Below, piece after piece: positions 52,826-62,228 of a stretch of 64,000 nucleotides of DNA. This DNA is from Shimia sp047124445. GTDB lineage: Bacteria > Pseudomonadota > Alphaproteobacteria > Rhodobacterales > Rhodobacteraceae. Positions within the stretch are counted from its first letter, which is position 1; each line of letters opens with the position of its first letter. A program made the translations under genes and the position numbers. The notes beneath the pieces are model-generated. The model searched no databases. It saw only the letters and a program-made list of their open reading frames with translations, and was not told where the DNA came from. The DNA lies in NCBI RefSeq assembly GCF_047124445.1, contig NZ_CP138921.1, positions 3,348,001 through 3,412,000 of the forward strand, given 5' to 3'.

Positions 52826-53614
52826 ATGCAAACTGTTGATCTGCAAGAAGATATCAATGTCGTTGCCGCCTGTGGCCCGATCAAGGTCTGGTCGGTTGTG
52901 GTCACCATTCTGGGCGACCTGCAGCAAAGCGAAGAGGCCTGGCTGTCCGGGCCGGTGCTGGACGCTTTGGTCAGTCGGCTCGGGATCAACAATCAGGCGT
53001 TGCGGGTGGCGGTGCACCGGTTGCGCCGCGATGGCTGGATCACCTCGGAGAAACGCGGACGGCTGTCGGCGCATCAACTGACGACCAAAGGCTGGGCCGA
53101 GACCGAAGCGGTGCGTGGGCAGATCTACGGCACGGCAGATACGGTGGAGGCGGTCTGGTTGGCGGTGGGTGGCCCGAATTTGACAGCGGCGGAGTTTCTG
53201 GAGCTGTTGCCGACCCACGCGGTTGCTTTGTCAGCGCGCAGCGCGCTGGGAACCGGGACCGTGCGTCCGAGTGAAGAAGTTTTGCTGAGCAAATTCACGC
53301 CGGAGCGTGTACCAGAGTGGGCGGTCACTGCTTTGGCCCCACCTGAATTGGCGAAGGAATATGATGCGCTTTCAGCGGCCGTCGGGCGTGTGCTCGCGCA
53401 TAGCACGCCGGACGGCACCTTGGAGCGCACGGCGCTGCGGCTGGTGATCTTGCACCATTGGCGGCGCTTGCGGCTGCGCCATGGCGCTGTTCAGGATGCG
53501 GTTCTGCCGTCTGATTGGCCCGGCGCACGGGCGCAGCGGTTGGTGATGCAGGCGCTGACCCGGCTGGAGCGGCCGGAAGTGGCAGAGCTTGAGCGGCAAG
53601 TGGCGCTGGGCTAG
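52826..53614 (+). CDS. PaaX-family transcriptional regulator
   Basis: A 262-residue cytoplasmic protein. The N-terminal winged helix region reads SVVVTILGDLQ then ALRVAVHRLRRDGWITSEKRG (residues about 23-84), typical of PaaX, and the C-terminal part has HHWRRLRLR and a PSDWPG stretch typical of the PaaX C domain. PaaX of E. coli represses phenylacetate genes and senses phenylacetyl-CoA. Here the divergent operon is an acyl-CoA carboxylase set, so an acyl-CoA of that pathway is the probable ligand. Confidence 0.85.
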   Translation: MQTVDLQEDINVVAACGPIKVWSVVVTILGDLQQSEEAWLSGPVLDALVSRLGINNQALRVAVHRLRRDGWITSEKRGRLSAHQLTTKGWAETEAVRGQIYGTADTVEAVWLAVGGPNLTAAEFLELLPTHAVALSARSALGTGTVRPSEEVLLSKFTPERVPEWAVTALAPPELAKEYDALSAAVGRVLAHSTPDGTLERTALRLVILHHWRRLRLRHGAVQDAVLPSDWPGARAQRLVMQALTRLERPEVAELERQVALG

Positions 53615-53701
53615 GCTTTTTCGAAACGGTTTGAGGCAACAGAATTAGGGCAGGATGATCCGGGGTTTGGCGGATATTTCGGACGACGGAGCACGCGGCG
53701 C

Positions 53702-54832
53702 ATGAGCGCTTTGGCGGCGCCAGATTTGCAGGTCGCGGCCCACGACGGGCGTGCCACTGTCCGCCTGTCCGGCGCTTTGCTAACTGAGTTTCTCGCCGAC
53801 ATGGAGGCACTGTTTGCGCAGGCCGCGCCAACGGAACACCATGTCGACATAGACCTTTCCCCGCTCACCGCCTTTGACACCGGCGGGGCTTGGCTGGTTT
53901 CTCAGCTGCGCACGCGATTGCAGGCGCAGGGGGCCGAAGTGCAGATTACTGGTGCTGCAGATCATCTTGCATTGATCGAGACTGTGGCCACCGCCACGCC
54001 CGAAGAGACACCCCATGAGCTGCCGGAACATGGACGTTGGGAATGGGTGGCGGATATTGGCCGCAAGCTGGTGTCCGGTTGGGGTGACGCGCTGTCACTG
54101 GTGAGTTTTCTCGGGCAAACGCTCGCCGGTCTAGCCGATGTGATTGTTCGCCCACACAAAGTTCGCTGGGCGAGCTTGTTCACGCATATGCAGGACGTCG
54201 GCTTTAACGCGGTGCCGATTGTGGCGCTGATGGGCTTCTTGATCGGCGTGGTGCTGGGCTTTCAAGGCGCGAGCCAATTGCAGCAGTTTGGCGCAGAGGT
54301 CTTTGTGGTCGAGCTGATCGGCATTTCGGTGCTGCGTGAGCTTGGCATCCTGCTGACCGCGATCATTGTGGCGGGCCGATCCGGGTCAGCCTTCACCGCC
54401 TCGGTTGGCTCCATGAAAGTGCAGCAGGAAATCGACGCCATGCAGACGCTGGGCCTTGATCCGGTGCGGGTGCTGGTGGTGCCACGGGTGCTGGCGCTGC
54501 TGATCATGCTGCCGCTCTTGGGGTTTGTGGCCAACCTATTTGGCCTGTTTGGCGGCGCGCTTATGAGCTGGGTCAGTCTGGATGTGAACCCCGGCATGTT
54601 CCTCACCCGCCTGCATGACAACATTGCCGTGAAACACCTGCTTGTCGGCATGGTGAAAGCACCGTTTTTTGCGCTGGTGATTGGCGTGGTGGCCTGTTGG
54701 CAGGCCTTCCAGGTGAAAGGCAGCTCCACCAGCGTAGGCCAACGCACCACCTCCAGTGTGGTGCAGGGCATCTTTCTGGTGATCGCGCTGGACGCGCTGT
54801 TCTCGATCTTCTTTGCGCAGTTGGGGGTGTGA
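53702..54832 (+). CDS. MlaE-family ABC permease with N-terminal STAS-like domain
   Basis: A 376-residue protein. Residues about 1-100 form a STAS-like domain (VDIDLSPLTAFDTGGAWLVS); the rest is an MlaE permease with about five membrane segments and GFQGASQLQQFGAEVFVV, typical of the family. MlaE forms the inner-membrane pore of an MCE lipid transporter. The STAS fusion replaces the separate MlaB protein of E. coli. It is followed by the ATPase gene. Confidence 0.92.
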   Translation: MSALAAPDLQVAAHDGRATVRLSGALLTEFLADMEALFAQAAPTEHHVDIDLSPLTAFDTGGAWLVSQLRTRLQAQGAEVQITGAADHLALIETVATATPEETPHELPEHGRWEWVADIGRKLVSGWGDALSLVSFLGQTLAGLADVIVRPHKVRWASLFTHMQDVGFNAVPIVALMGFLIGVVLGFQGASQLQQFGAEVFVVELIGISVLRELGILLTAIIVAGRSGSAFTASVGSMKVQQEIDAMQTLGLDPVRVLVVPRVLALLIMLPLLGFVANLFGLFGGALMSWVSLDVNPGMFLTRLHDNIAVKHLLVGMVKAPFFALVIGVVACWQAFQVKGSSTSVGQRTTSSVVQGIFLVIALDALFSIFFAQLGV

Positions 54833-54834
54833 GC

Positions 54835-55638
54835 ATGGGCGATACTCCAGAGCGTGACGCCATCATCAAGGTCCGCGGATTGCGCAACCAGTTTGGGCCG
54901 CAAGTGGTGCATGACAATCTCGATCTGGATGTCTGGCGCGGCGAAGTGCTGGGCATTGTTGGCGGGTCTGGTACCGGCAAATCGGTGCTGTTGCGCACCA
55001 TTGTGGGCCTGAACAAACCGGCGGCGGGCACAATCGAAGTGCTCGGGACCAATGTGCTCACCGCGCCAGAAGAGGAGCGGCGCAAGGTGGAAACTCGTTG
55101 GGGTGTGGCCTTTCAGGACGGGGCGCTGTTTTCCTCGCTAACGGTTTTGCAGAACGTGATGGCCCCGATGCGTGAGCATCTGAAGCTGTCGACCAATCTG
55201 ATGAAGGAGCTGGGCGCGCTCAAGATCAGCCTTGTGGGGCTGCCGCAACTGGCCTGTGACAAGCTGCCTAGCGAGCTGTCGGGCGGGATGCGCAAACGGG
55301 CGGCCTTGGCGCGGGCGCTCGCGCTCGACCCACAGATTGTGTTTCTGGACGAGCCCACAGCGGGCCTCGATCCGGTGGGGGCGGCGGCCTATGACGACCT
55401 GATTGGCGAGTTGCAGCGCAGTCTGGGCATCACCGTCTTTATGGTGACGCATGATTTGGACAGCCTCTATGCGATTTGTGATCGCATTGCGGTGCTTGCC
55501 GAGAAGCGTGTTCTGGTAGAAGGTCCAATAGAAACAATGACAGATGTCGATCATCCGTGGGTGCAAGAGTATTTCACCGGCCCACGTGCGCGGGCCGCGC
55601 AGGTCAAAGGCATCGACACGGAAACCGGGGGCGCATAG
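54835..55638 (+). CDS. MlaF-family ABC ATPase
   Basis: A 267-residue ATPase with Walker A GGSGTGKSVL, the Q-loop AFQDGALFSSLTV, signature LSGGMRKRAALARAL and Walker B IVFLDEPTAGLDP. GGMRKR is typical of MlaF. ATG 54835 lies two bases after the permease stop; GTG 54829 overlaps it and is an alternative. It drives lipid transfer by the MlaE permease. Confidence 0.93.
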   Translation: MGDTPERDAIIKVRGLRNQFGPQVVHDNLDLDVWRGEVLGIVGGSGTGKSVLLRTIVGLNKPAAGTIEVLGTNVLTAPEEERRKVETRWGVAFQDGALFSSLTVLQNVMAPMREHLKLSTNLMKELGALKISLVGLPQLACDKLPSELSGGMRKRAALARALALDPQIVFLDEPTAGLDPVGAAAYDDLIGELQRSLGITVFMVTHDLDSLYAICDRIAVLAEKRVLVEGPIETMTDVDHPWVQEYFTGPRARAAQVKGIDTETGGA

Positions 55639-55641
55639 GGC

Positions 55642-57756
55642 ATGGAGACACGGGCAAACTACCTCCTGATTGGGGTGTTCGCGCTGGTCGGCCTAATCGG
55701 CTCGTTCCTGTTTGTGCTGTGGCTTGCGAAAATCGATCTGGAAAAGCAATACGCCTATTACGATGTGCTGTTTGAAAACGTCGGTGGCCTCGGGATGGCG
55801 GGCAGCGTGCGCTACAATGGCTTGCCGGTGGGCCAGGTTGTGATGCTGGAGCTGGATGACGAGAATCCTTCGTTGGTGCGGGTGCGTATTGAGGTGGGGG
55901 CTGATACGCCGGTAAAAACCGACACCATTGCCAAACTGCAGGGACAGGGCGTCACTGGCGTGAGCTTTGTGGCGCTGTCTGGTGGCACACTTGAGGCCGC
56001 CGCCTTGCCGCAATATGGCGAAATCACCACGGAAAAGAGCGCCCTGCAATCGGTGGTCGAAGGCGCGCCGCAGTTGATGGAAAAGGCGATTGGCCTGCTC
56101 GAAAACCTGCAAGGTGTTGTGAGCGAAGAAAACACCGCAGCGGTGAATGAACTCTTGGGCAATTTGGCCAGCGCCTCTGGCCGTTTGGACCGCACCTTGG
56201 CCGAATTTGAAGAGCTCTCCGAAGATGTCGGCAGCGCGGCGCGCGAAATTGCCGCCTTCACCACGCGATTGGAGGCCTTGTCGGACACGGCCGAAGAAAC
56301 GTTGGTTGAGGCCACCGGCGCGCTGGGCTCCATCAAAGAAGCCGCCGAGCGCACCAAAGGCACGTTGGACAATGCCGAAAGCGCCTTTGCCACGGCTGAC
56401 AGCTTGATGAAAGAAGACCTCAAAGACTTCATCCAGCGTGGCGCAGATGCGGCGGCGGCGCTGGAAAACGTGGTTGAGGTGCTGGAACCCTCCGCGATTT
56501 CCGCGATGCAATCGGCGCAAGCGCTGATCGATGAACGTCTGCCTGCCTTGGTGCAACAGGTGCAGGACACAGCGGAAGTGATGGAAACCCAGATCGCGCA
56601 GGTCGGCACTGACGCCTCAAGCCTGATGGCGCGGTATGAGGAGGTCGGCACGAGCGTGCAGGCGCGTGTTGAACAGACCCAGACAGCTATTTCCGCGTTT
56701 GAAACCGCCACTAATGCGGCGACAGACACGCTTAATTCGGTGCGCGTCGCTTCTGATACGGCCACCACGGTGATGAACACAGACTTACAACCACTGGCGG
56801 ATGAGGCCACGGCGGCGCTGACCACGGTGCGCGACATCGCGACCACCAAAGTCTCGCCTTTGATTGATCAGACCAACGAAACGCTGGTGGCGATTGAGAC
56901 CGGCGTGGAGGAGATCACAGACCAAGGCGCGCTGATGCTCGAAACCGCCACGGCACGCTTGGTGGAGGCACGCGGCACGCTCGCGAACTTCAACGAAGCT
57001 TTGGAGCTTTCAGACGAAATGCTGCGCTCGTTGGACGACACAGCGGATGCGGTGAACACGTTGGTGCGTGGCGGCGCAACAGACATGGTCGAGGATGCCC
57101 GAGAGGCTGCCGCCAGCGCGCGTAGCGCCTTGGATGCCATCCGCGTGACCGTGGATGAGCGCCTGCCCGAGGTGGTCGAAAACATCTCTGAAGCCGCGCA
57201 AGCTGCCAACACCATGATTGCCAGCATCGACACATTGGCCGTGGACGCGAACGGCCAACTGGCGACGTTGTCGCCGCAAGCCAGTGATGCCCTGCTGACC
57301 GCGATCGACACGTTTGAACGCTCCAACCGCACCTTGGAGGCGATTTATCAGGCGATGGAAACCGCTGACGCGACGCTGGTCACGGCCGGCGACACATTTA
57401 GCGGGGTAAACCAGATTCTCGATGAGGATGTGGATCAGATCATGACCGACATCAGTGGGGCCGTGGCGGCGGTTTCGGGCACCGTGACTGGTGTCTCTGA
57501 TGACATCAGTAAGGCATCAGGCGAGGTGCTGGCCGCCTCGCAATCCGCATCTGATTTGCTCGGCACGGTGAACGAGATTGTGCAGCGCAACGAGCGGCAG
57601 GTGTCGGAGTTTCTGCGGCTGGGCTTGCCGCAAACTGTTAAATTTGTGGAAGAATCCCGCTATCTGGTCGGCAACCTCGACCGGCTGGTGGCCCGGATCA
57701 AACGTGATCCGGCACGGTTTCTTCTCGGCACGCAAGGATCGGAGTTTAGCCGATGA
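55642..57756 (+). CDS. MCE-domain protein with very long helical tail
   Basis: A 704-residue protein. One N-terminal membrane segment (residues about 7-27) is followed by an MlaD/MCE domain (about 35-125, YNGLPVGQVVMLEL). The remaining ~550 residues are Ala/Thr/Glu/Asp-rich with regular hydrophobic spacing, as in long coiled-coil or helical bundle tails of MCE proteins that span the periplasm. E. coli MlaD is 183 residues, so the tail is a major extension. It sits 3 bp after the ATPase and overlaps the lipoprotein gene by 4 bp. Confidence 0.9.
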   Translation: METRANYLLIGVFALVGLIGSFLFVLWLAKIDLEKQYAYYDVLFENVGGLGMAGSVRYNGLPVGQVVMLELDDENPSLVRVRIEVGADTPVKTDTIAKLQGQGVTGVSFVALSGGTLEAAALPQYGEITTEKSALQSVVEGAPQLMEKAIGLLENLQGVVSEENTAAVNELLGNLASASGRLDRTLAEFEELSEDVGSAAREIAAFTTRLEALSDTAEETLVEATGALGSIKEAAERTKGTLDNAESAFATADSLMKEDLKDFIQRGADAAAALENVVEVLEPSAISAMQSAQALIDERLPALVQQVQDTAEVMETQIAQVGTDASSLMARYEEVGTSVQARVEQTQTAISAFETATNAATDTLNSVRVASDTATTVMNTDLQPLADEATAALTTVRDIATTKVSPLIDQTNETLVAIETGVEEITDQGALMLETATARLVEARGTLANFNEALELSDEMLRSLDDTADAVNTLVRGGATDMVEDAREAAASARSALDAIRVTVDERLPEVVENISEAAQAANTMIASIDTLAVDANGQLATLSPQASDALLTAIDTFERSNRTLEAIYQAMETADATLVTAGDTFSGVNQILDEDVDQIMTDISGAVAAVSGTVTGVSDDISKASGEVLAASQSASDLLGTVNEIVQRNERQVSEFLRLGLPQTVKFVEESRYLVGNLDRLVARIKRDPARFLLGTQGSEFSR

Positions 57757-58415
57757 CACGATGGGGATTGGCAACGGTATTGCTGGGCGCGCTGGCGCTC
57801 TCGGGCTGTGGCGGGTTGGGCACGTTGAACCGCGCGGCCTCGCCAACGGATCTCTATACGCTGACGCCCAAAAGCACATTTTCCTCCGGTTTACCCCGGC
57901 TTAGCCACCAGATTGTGATCGAGGAACCCACGGCTCATGCGGCTGTTGACACCGACCAAATTGCAGTGCAGCCGACGCCCTATCAGTTTGAATACCTACC
58001 CGTGGCACGATGGGTCGACCGTGCGCCGGTGATTGTGCAGACGCTGCTGATCGAGAGCTTTGAAAACAGCGGCAAGGTGGCCGCCGTGGGTCGGTCTTCC
58101 GTGGCGCTGCGCCCGGATTTCCTGATTGTGTCAGACCTGCGCGAGTTTCAAGCGCGCATTCCAGCGGTGGAAACCGAAAGCAATGCTTTGGAAGTGCACG
58201 TGCGCATGAACCTCAAGATTGTGGACGCCTATGACGACCACATCATTGGCTCAAAATCCTTTGAAAAAGTGATGATGTCACCCACGGATGAGATGTCCGA
58301 TGTGGTGGTGGCCTTTGACGAAGCCTTGGGCAAAACCATGCGCCGCGCCGTGGAATGGAGCGTGAAAACCATCTACAGCCACGGTCAACGTAACCCCCGC
58401 CCCGCGCTGCGTTAG
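57753..58415 (+). CDS. ABC-type transport auxiliary lipoprotein (PqiC-like)
   Basis: A 220-residue lipoprotein with lipobox LSGC (C19) after a short signal peptide. The mature part matches the ABC_trans_aux/PqiC family: LYTLTPKS, VARWVDRAPVIVQTLLIESF and a later RAVEWS. Probably anchored in the outer membrane and receives the MCE tail or lipid. Last gene of the MCE operon; its stop overlaps the next (convergent) gene by 4 bp. Confidence 0.9.
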   Translation: MTRWGLATVLLGALALSGCGGLGTLNRAASPTDLYTLTPKSTFSSGLPRLSHQIVIEEPTAHAAVDTDQIAVQPTPYQFEYLPVARWVDRAPVIVQTLLIESFENSGKVAAVGRSSVALRPDFLIVSDLREFQARIPAVETESNALEVHVRMNLKIVDAYDDHIIGSKSFEKVMMSPTDEMSDVVVAFDEALGKTMRRAVEWSVKTIYSHGQRNPRPALR

Positions 58416-59050
58416 CGGATCAGCAATCGGCAAATCATCGTGTTGTTGGTTTCCAGATCCGGCCCCCAGATGAACTCTGCCTGTCGGTCCCATTTGATAT
58501 CGTTGTACCCGTCTTTGGGGCGCACCTGGCGCTTCTTGTACTCTGTCGCCCGCGGCCAATGTGAATCGTCAAAATACTCCGCCGTCCACCCCCGTGGCGG
58601 CTTGCTCGCCTCAAAGCCACACGGCCCTTCGCCCACACGCGGATTGCGCGCCTTGGCGCAGGATTTCTCGAGGGGTGCCTCATGGATCACCTTGCAGCGC
58701 CAGTCCTTGTCCGACACGGCCACAAGCTTTCCGGAGGCATCTTTGATCTGCAGGATCACGCCACCGTCGCCCATCTGTTGGCGGTTGGTGCCGATGTATT
58801 CCAACCCGGTGTCGTTCTCTTTGAAGTCTTTCGCCATCAAGGCCAGCATAAACGGGCGCTCGGCGCGGAAGGTGAAGCTCTCGGCGTTAAACGAGCGTTC
58901 CGTGGCGATGGAGATGCGGTCCTGACCCACCAGGGATCCGTTGGCATACAGGGCAAACCAATTGTCGGCCCAGACGTCCGCCTTGAAGGTTTCTGCGGTT
59001 GCGGCGGTACTAAGAACCAGCGTGAGGGCGCCCCCGAGGACATGTCGCAT
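58412..59050 (-). CDS. Secreted protein of unknown function
   Basis: A 212-residue protein with a signal peptide (LGGALTLVLSTAATA) and an ATG at 59050 after GGAGGTCGAT. The mature part starts with DVWADNWFALYANGSLVGQD, typical of beta-sandwich, galactose-binding-like folds, and has about four cysteines that could form disulfides. No family is recognised. It converges on the MCE lipoprotein gene and is separated from leuB by a terminator. Confidence 0.7.
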   Translation of the reverse strand: MRHVLGGALTLVLSTAATAETFKADVWADNWFALYANGSLVGQDRISIATERSFNAESFTFRAERPFMLALMAKDFKENDTGLEYIGTNRQQMGDGGVILQIKDASGKLVAVSDKDWRCKVIHEAPLEKSCAKARNPRVGEGPCGFEASKPPRGWTAEYFDDSHWPRATEYKKRQVRPKDGYNDIKWDRQAEFIWGPDLETNNTMICRLLIR

Positions 59051-59126
59051 ATCGACCTCCAAAACTTGCCTGCCTTAGTGGTAGCAGCTTGATGAAGCCC
59101 GCGGAAAACAAATTGCCAAAAAGGTA

Positions 59127-59148
59127 AAGGCGCCCCTAAGGACGCCTT
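59127..59148 (-). terminator. Intrinsic terminator downstream of leuB
   Basis: On the minus strand AAGGCGTCC, a TTAG loop and GGGCGCCTT form a 9-bp stem with one G-U pair, followed by TACCTTTTT. It lies 27 bp after the leuB stop. Confidence 0.8.
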
Positions 59149-59175
59149 CGCAATTTCTCAAGCAGTGGCCTGTGT

Positions 59176-60279
59176 TTAGAGGCTTGCGTCGAGCGCTGCC
59201 AGCAGGGCGTCGCCCATCTCAGACGTGGACACTGGGGTGCCGCCGTCCGCCTGCATCAGGTCGCCGGTGCGCACGCCATCCGCCAGCACTTTCTCCACAG
59301 CCGCTTCCAGACGGTCCGCTTCTGCGCCTTCGCTGAAGGAGTAGCGCAGCGCCATGGCGAAGGAGAGCACACAGGCACACGGGTTGGCTTTGCCTTCGCC
59401 CGCGATGTCGGGTGCGGAGCCGTGTACCGGTTCGTACAGTGCCTTTGGACGGCCGTTGTCCATGGGTGCACCCAGAGAGGCGGAGGGCAGCATGCCCAAA
59501 GAGCCGGTCAGCATCGCGGCACAGTCAGACAGGATGTCGCCAAACAGGTTGTCGGTGTAGATCACGTCAAACTGCTTTGGTGCGCGGACCAGCTGCATTG
59601 CGCCGTTGTCGGCGTACATGTGGGAGACTTCCACCTCTGGGTAGTCTTTGGCGACTTCGTTCACCACTTCACGCCACAGGATGCCGCTTTCCATCACATT
59701 GGCTTTTTCCATGGAGCACAGACGCTTGTCGCGCTTCATCGCCAGTTCAAACGCCGCGCGGGCGCCACGCTCGATCTCGGATTCAGTGTAGCGCTGGGTG
59801 TTGATGCCGACACGCTCGTTGCCTTCTTCAAAGATGCCGCGTGGCTCGCCGAAGTACACACCAGAGGTCAGCTCGCGCACGATCATGATGTCCAGACCGG
59901 ACACGATGTCGGTTTTCAGCGAGGAGAAATCTGCCAGCGCGTCAAAACACTGCGCCGGGCGCAAGTTGGCAAACAGGTCCATTTCCTTGCGCAGGCGCAG
60001 CAACCCGCGCTCTGGCTTCACGGAGAAGTCCAGATCGTCGTATTTTGGCCCACCCACGGCGCCCAGCAGAACCGCGTCCACTTCTTGCGCTTTGGCCATG
60101 GTGTCGTCGTGCAGCGGCACGCCGTGTTTGTCGTAGGCCGCGCCGCCGACAAGGTCTTCGCTCACGTCAAATTTCAGGCCACGCTTGTCGCCAAACCAGC
60201 CAATAATGCGCTGGACCTGGGCCATGACTTCGGGGCCGATGCCGTCGCCGGCGAGGATGAGAAGCGAAGGGTTGCTCAT
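59176..60279 (-). CDS. leuB: 3-isopropylmalate dehydrogenase
   Basis: A 367-residue cytoplasmic NAD-dependent enzyme of leucine synthesis that oxidises and decarboxylates 3-isopropylmalate. Seen are LLILAGDGIGPEVM, GAVGGPKYDD, the substrate-binding VRELTSGVYFGEPRG and YTDNLFGDILSDCAAML with catalytic Asp residues, then EPVHGSAPDIAG. Full family length. No other leu gene lies in the window; leuD or leuC is often upstream in this group but is not seen here, as the upstream gene is a LysR regulator. Confidence 0.96.
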   Translation of the reverse strand: MSNPSLLILAGDGIGPEVMAQVQRIIGWFGDKRGLKFDVSEDLVGGAAYDKHGVPLHDDTMAKAQEVDAVLLGAVGGPKYDDLDFSVKPERGLLRLRKEMDLFANLRPAQCFDALADFSSLKTDIVSGLDIMIVRELTSGVYFGEPRGIFEEGNERVGINTQRYTESEIERGARAAFELAMKRDKRLCSMEKANVMESGILWREVVNEVAKDYPEVEVSHMYADNGAMQLVRAPKQFDVIYTDNLFGDILSDCAAMLTGSLGMLPSASLGAPMDNGRPKALYEPVHGSAPDIAGEGKANPCACVLSFAMALRYSFSEGAEADRLEAAVEKVLADGVRTGDLMQADGGTPVSTSEMGDALLAALDASL

Positions 60280-60337
60280 TGCGGTACGTCCTTGATCAAA
60301 TAGGTTCGCTACGGGTTACCGAGTGGCGCGTGAAAGA

Positions 60338-61234
60338 TCAAGAAACAAAGGGCTTTAAAGCGCTCTCAAGCAGGCTCCAGACGCGGGAAATGCGCGGGGT
60401 GTGGCGCAGGCTTTCATGGGCAGTGAGCCAGACGGGCAAATGCGGGATGGGAAAGTCGATTTTGATCTCCTCGATTCCCGGTGTTTGCCGTGCGATGTGG
60501 CTCTGGCAAAAGCCCAATCCACAGCCCGCGCGCACCAATTCCCAATAGGTGGTCTGGTGGTCACAGCGCACCGGAAACCAATCCCGATTGGCCGGGATAC
60601 CCATGCGCCGCATCTCGCGGATGATGTCGTCATTGGCGTCGTAGCCGACGATGTCATGATGTGGCAGATCTTCGGCCCCTGACGGGCGGCCTTTTCGGGC
60701 GATGTAGCTCTCGGCGGCAAACATGCCCAAGGCTATGTCACCAAGATGTTTGGTGATCATATCGAGTTGCTCGGGGCGGTACATGCGCACAGCAATATCG
60801 GCCTCGCGAAAGAGCAGGTTCTGCGATTGATCAGACGGGACCAGCTCGATCTGAATTTGCGGTTCTTTCTGTCGCAGGTCTGCCAGAATGTTCGGCATGA
60901 CATGATGCGCCATGAAGATGGACGACGAGATCCGCACGGTGCCGGCCAGGTCGCTTTCCCCACCGGCGGCGGCCAGCGACAGGTCGGCCATGGCGGCGGC
61001 CATACGTTGCGCGGGTGCGAGTAAGGCCTGTCCTGTATCGGTCAACTCAAAACCCCGCGCGTGGCGGTGGAAGACCTCAACTTTTAACGTGTCCTCGAGC
61101 GCCTTGATGTGGCGCCCCAAGGTGGGTTGGGAGGCATTGAGCTGCCGCGCCGCACCAGACAAAGAGCCGGTTTCCACCACAGCCAGAAAGGACTGGATCA
61201 ACGACCAGTCGAGGTTTGAAAATGCCTTTTCCAT
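60338..61234 (-). CDS. LysR-family transcriptional regulator
   Basis: A 298-residue regulator with an N-terminal helix-turn-helix (residues about 8-66, ETGSLSGAARQLNASQPTLG) and a C-terminal substrate-binding domain. It is divergent from an NAD-binding epimerase-like gene, which is the likely target in the usual LysR arrangement. The effector is unknown. Starts at the ATG that overlaps a palindrome (61233-61246). Confidence 0.92.
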   Translation of the reverse strand: MEKAFSNLDWSLIQSFLAVVETGSLSGAARQLNASQPTLGRHIKALEDTLKVEVFHRHARGFELTDTGQALLAPAQRMAAAMADLSLAAAGGESDLAGTVRISSSIFMAHHVMPNILADLRQKEPQIQIELVPSDQSQNLLFREADIAVRMYRPEQLDMITKHLGDIALGMFAAESYIARKGRPSGAEDLPHHDIVGYDANDDIIREMRRMGIPANRDWFPVRCDHQTTYWELVRAGCGLGFCQSHIARQTPGIEEIKIDFPIPHLPVWLTAHESLRHTPRISRVWSLLESALKPFVS

Positions 61235-61266
61235 TCATTTATGAATATCACGGCTGCGAATTTCGC
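61233..61266. promoter_or_regulatory. Palindromes in LysR / epimerase-like intergenic region
   Basis: ATTCATTTATGAAT (61233-61246) has 6-bp arms and a 2-bp spacer and covers the LysR start codon, which suggests autoregulation. GCGAATTTCGC-type pairs (61256-61266, 5-bp arms, one-base spacer) follow. Both lie in the ~97-bp gap between the divergent genes. Confidence 0.45.
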
Positions 61267-61331
61267 CAATACCTAACTGTCTTCGAATGCCGCATGTTTG
61301 GTTCAAGACGCCAGACAGCAGGAGAGAGATC

Positions 61332-62228
61332 ATGGCACAGACGGTTTTGATACTTGGCGCAAACGGGCGGTTTGGACGCAACGCAGCGCAGGCTTTTGCC
61401 AAAGCAGGGTGGGAGGTCCGCCCCTTTGATCGCAGTAAAGACCGGCTGCGTGAGGCGGTGCATGGGGTGCAGGTGATCGTGAACGCCTGGAACCCACAGT
61501 ATTTTGACTGGGCCACGCAGGTACCAAAACTGCACGACGAGGTGATTGCCGCTGCCAAGATGGTGGATGCCACGGTGATTGTGCCGGGCAACGTCTATGT
61601 TTACGGCAAAGACACGCCAAGCCCGTGGGGGGTGACCTCCCCGCATCAGGCGGCAAACCCTTTGGGCCAAATCCGCCGAGACATGGAACGTGCTTATCGC
61701 TTCAGCGAGGTGCGCACGATCATTCTGCGCGCCGGGGACTTCATCGACACCGAGGCCTCGGGCAATTGGTTTGACATGATCATGACATCCAAGATTGGCC
61801 GGGGTGTGCTGACCTATCCGGGCAAGCGCGACGTGGACCATGCTTGGGCCTATTTGCCAGACCTATGCCGCGCCGCCGTGATGCTGGCGGAGAAGCGGGA
61901 CCAGTTGAACCGGTTCGAAGAAATACCTTTCCCCGGCTACACGCTGACCGGCAACGCGTTGGCGCAGGCGTTGGAGCAGGTGTTGGGGCGCACATTGAAG
62001 GTCAAATCCATGGCGTGGTGGGCCATCCAGCTGGCCTCGCCGGTCTGGAAACTGGCGCCGCATCTGCTGGAGATGCGCTACCTGTGGACCACGCCTCATC
62101 GCTTGGATAGTGCCCGGTTTGAGGAGCTGCTGCCGGAGTTTGAACCCACAGAGCTGCACAGAGCCTTGGCCACCGCGCTGCCAGAGACAGCGGTGCCTCA
62201 AAAGGTGATGTCGACCCAGACCATATGA
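61332..62228 (+). CDS. NAD(P)-binding epimerase/NmrA-like protein
   Basis: A 298-residue cytoplasmic protein with an N-terminal Rossmann motif VLILGANGRFGRNAA (residues 5-19), NVYVYG in the middle and a VDHAWAYLPDLCRA stretch typical of SDR extended/epimerase-like proteins. ATG 61332 follows GGAGAGAG. Function unknown. It is divergent from a LysR gene and its last 31 bp overlap the convergent endonuclease/phosphatase-family gene. Confidence 0.82.
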   Translation: MAQTVLILGANGRFGRNAAQAFAKAGWEVRPFDRSKDRLREAVHGVQVIVNAWNPQYFDWATQVPKLHDEVIAAAKMVDATVIVPGNVYVYGKDTPSPWGVTSPHQAANPLGQIRRDMERAYRFSEVRTIILRAGDFIDTEASGNWFDMIMTSKIGRGVLTYPGKRDVDHAWAYLPDLCRAAVMLAEKRDQLNRFEEIPFPGYTLTGNALAQALEQVLGRTLKVKSMAWWAIQLASPVWKLAPHLLEMRYLWTTPHRLDSARFEELLPEFEPTELHRALATALPETAVPQKVMSTQTI

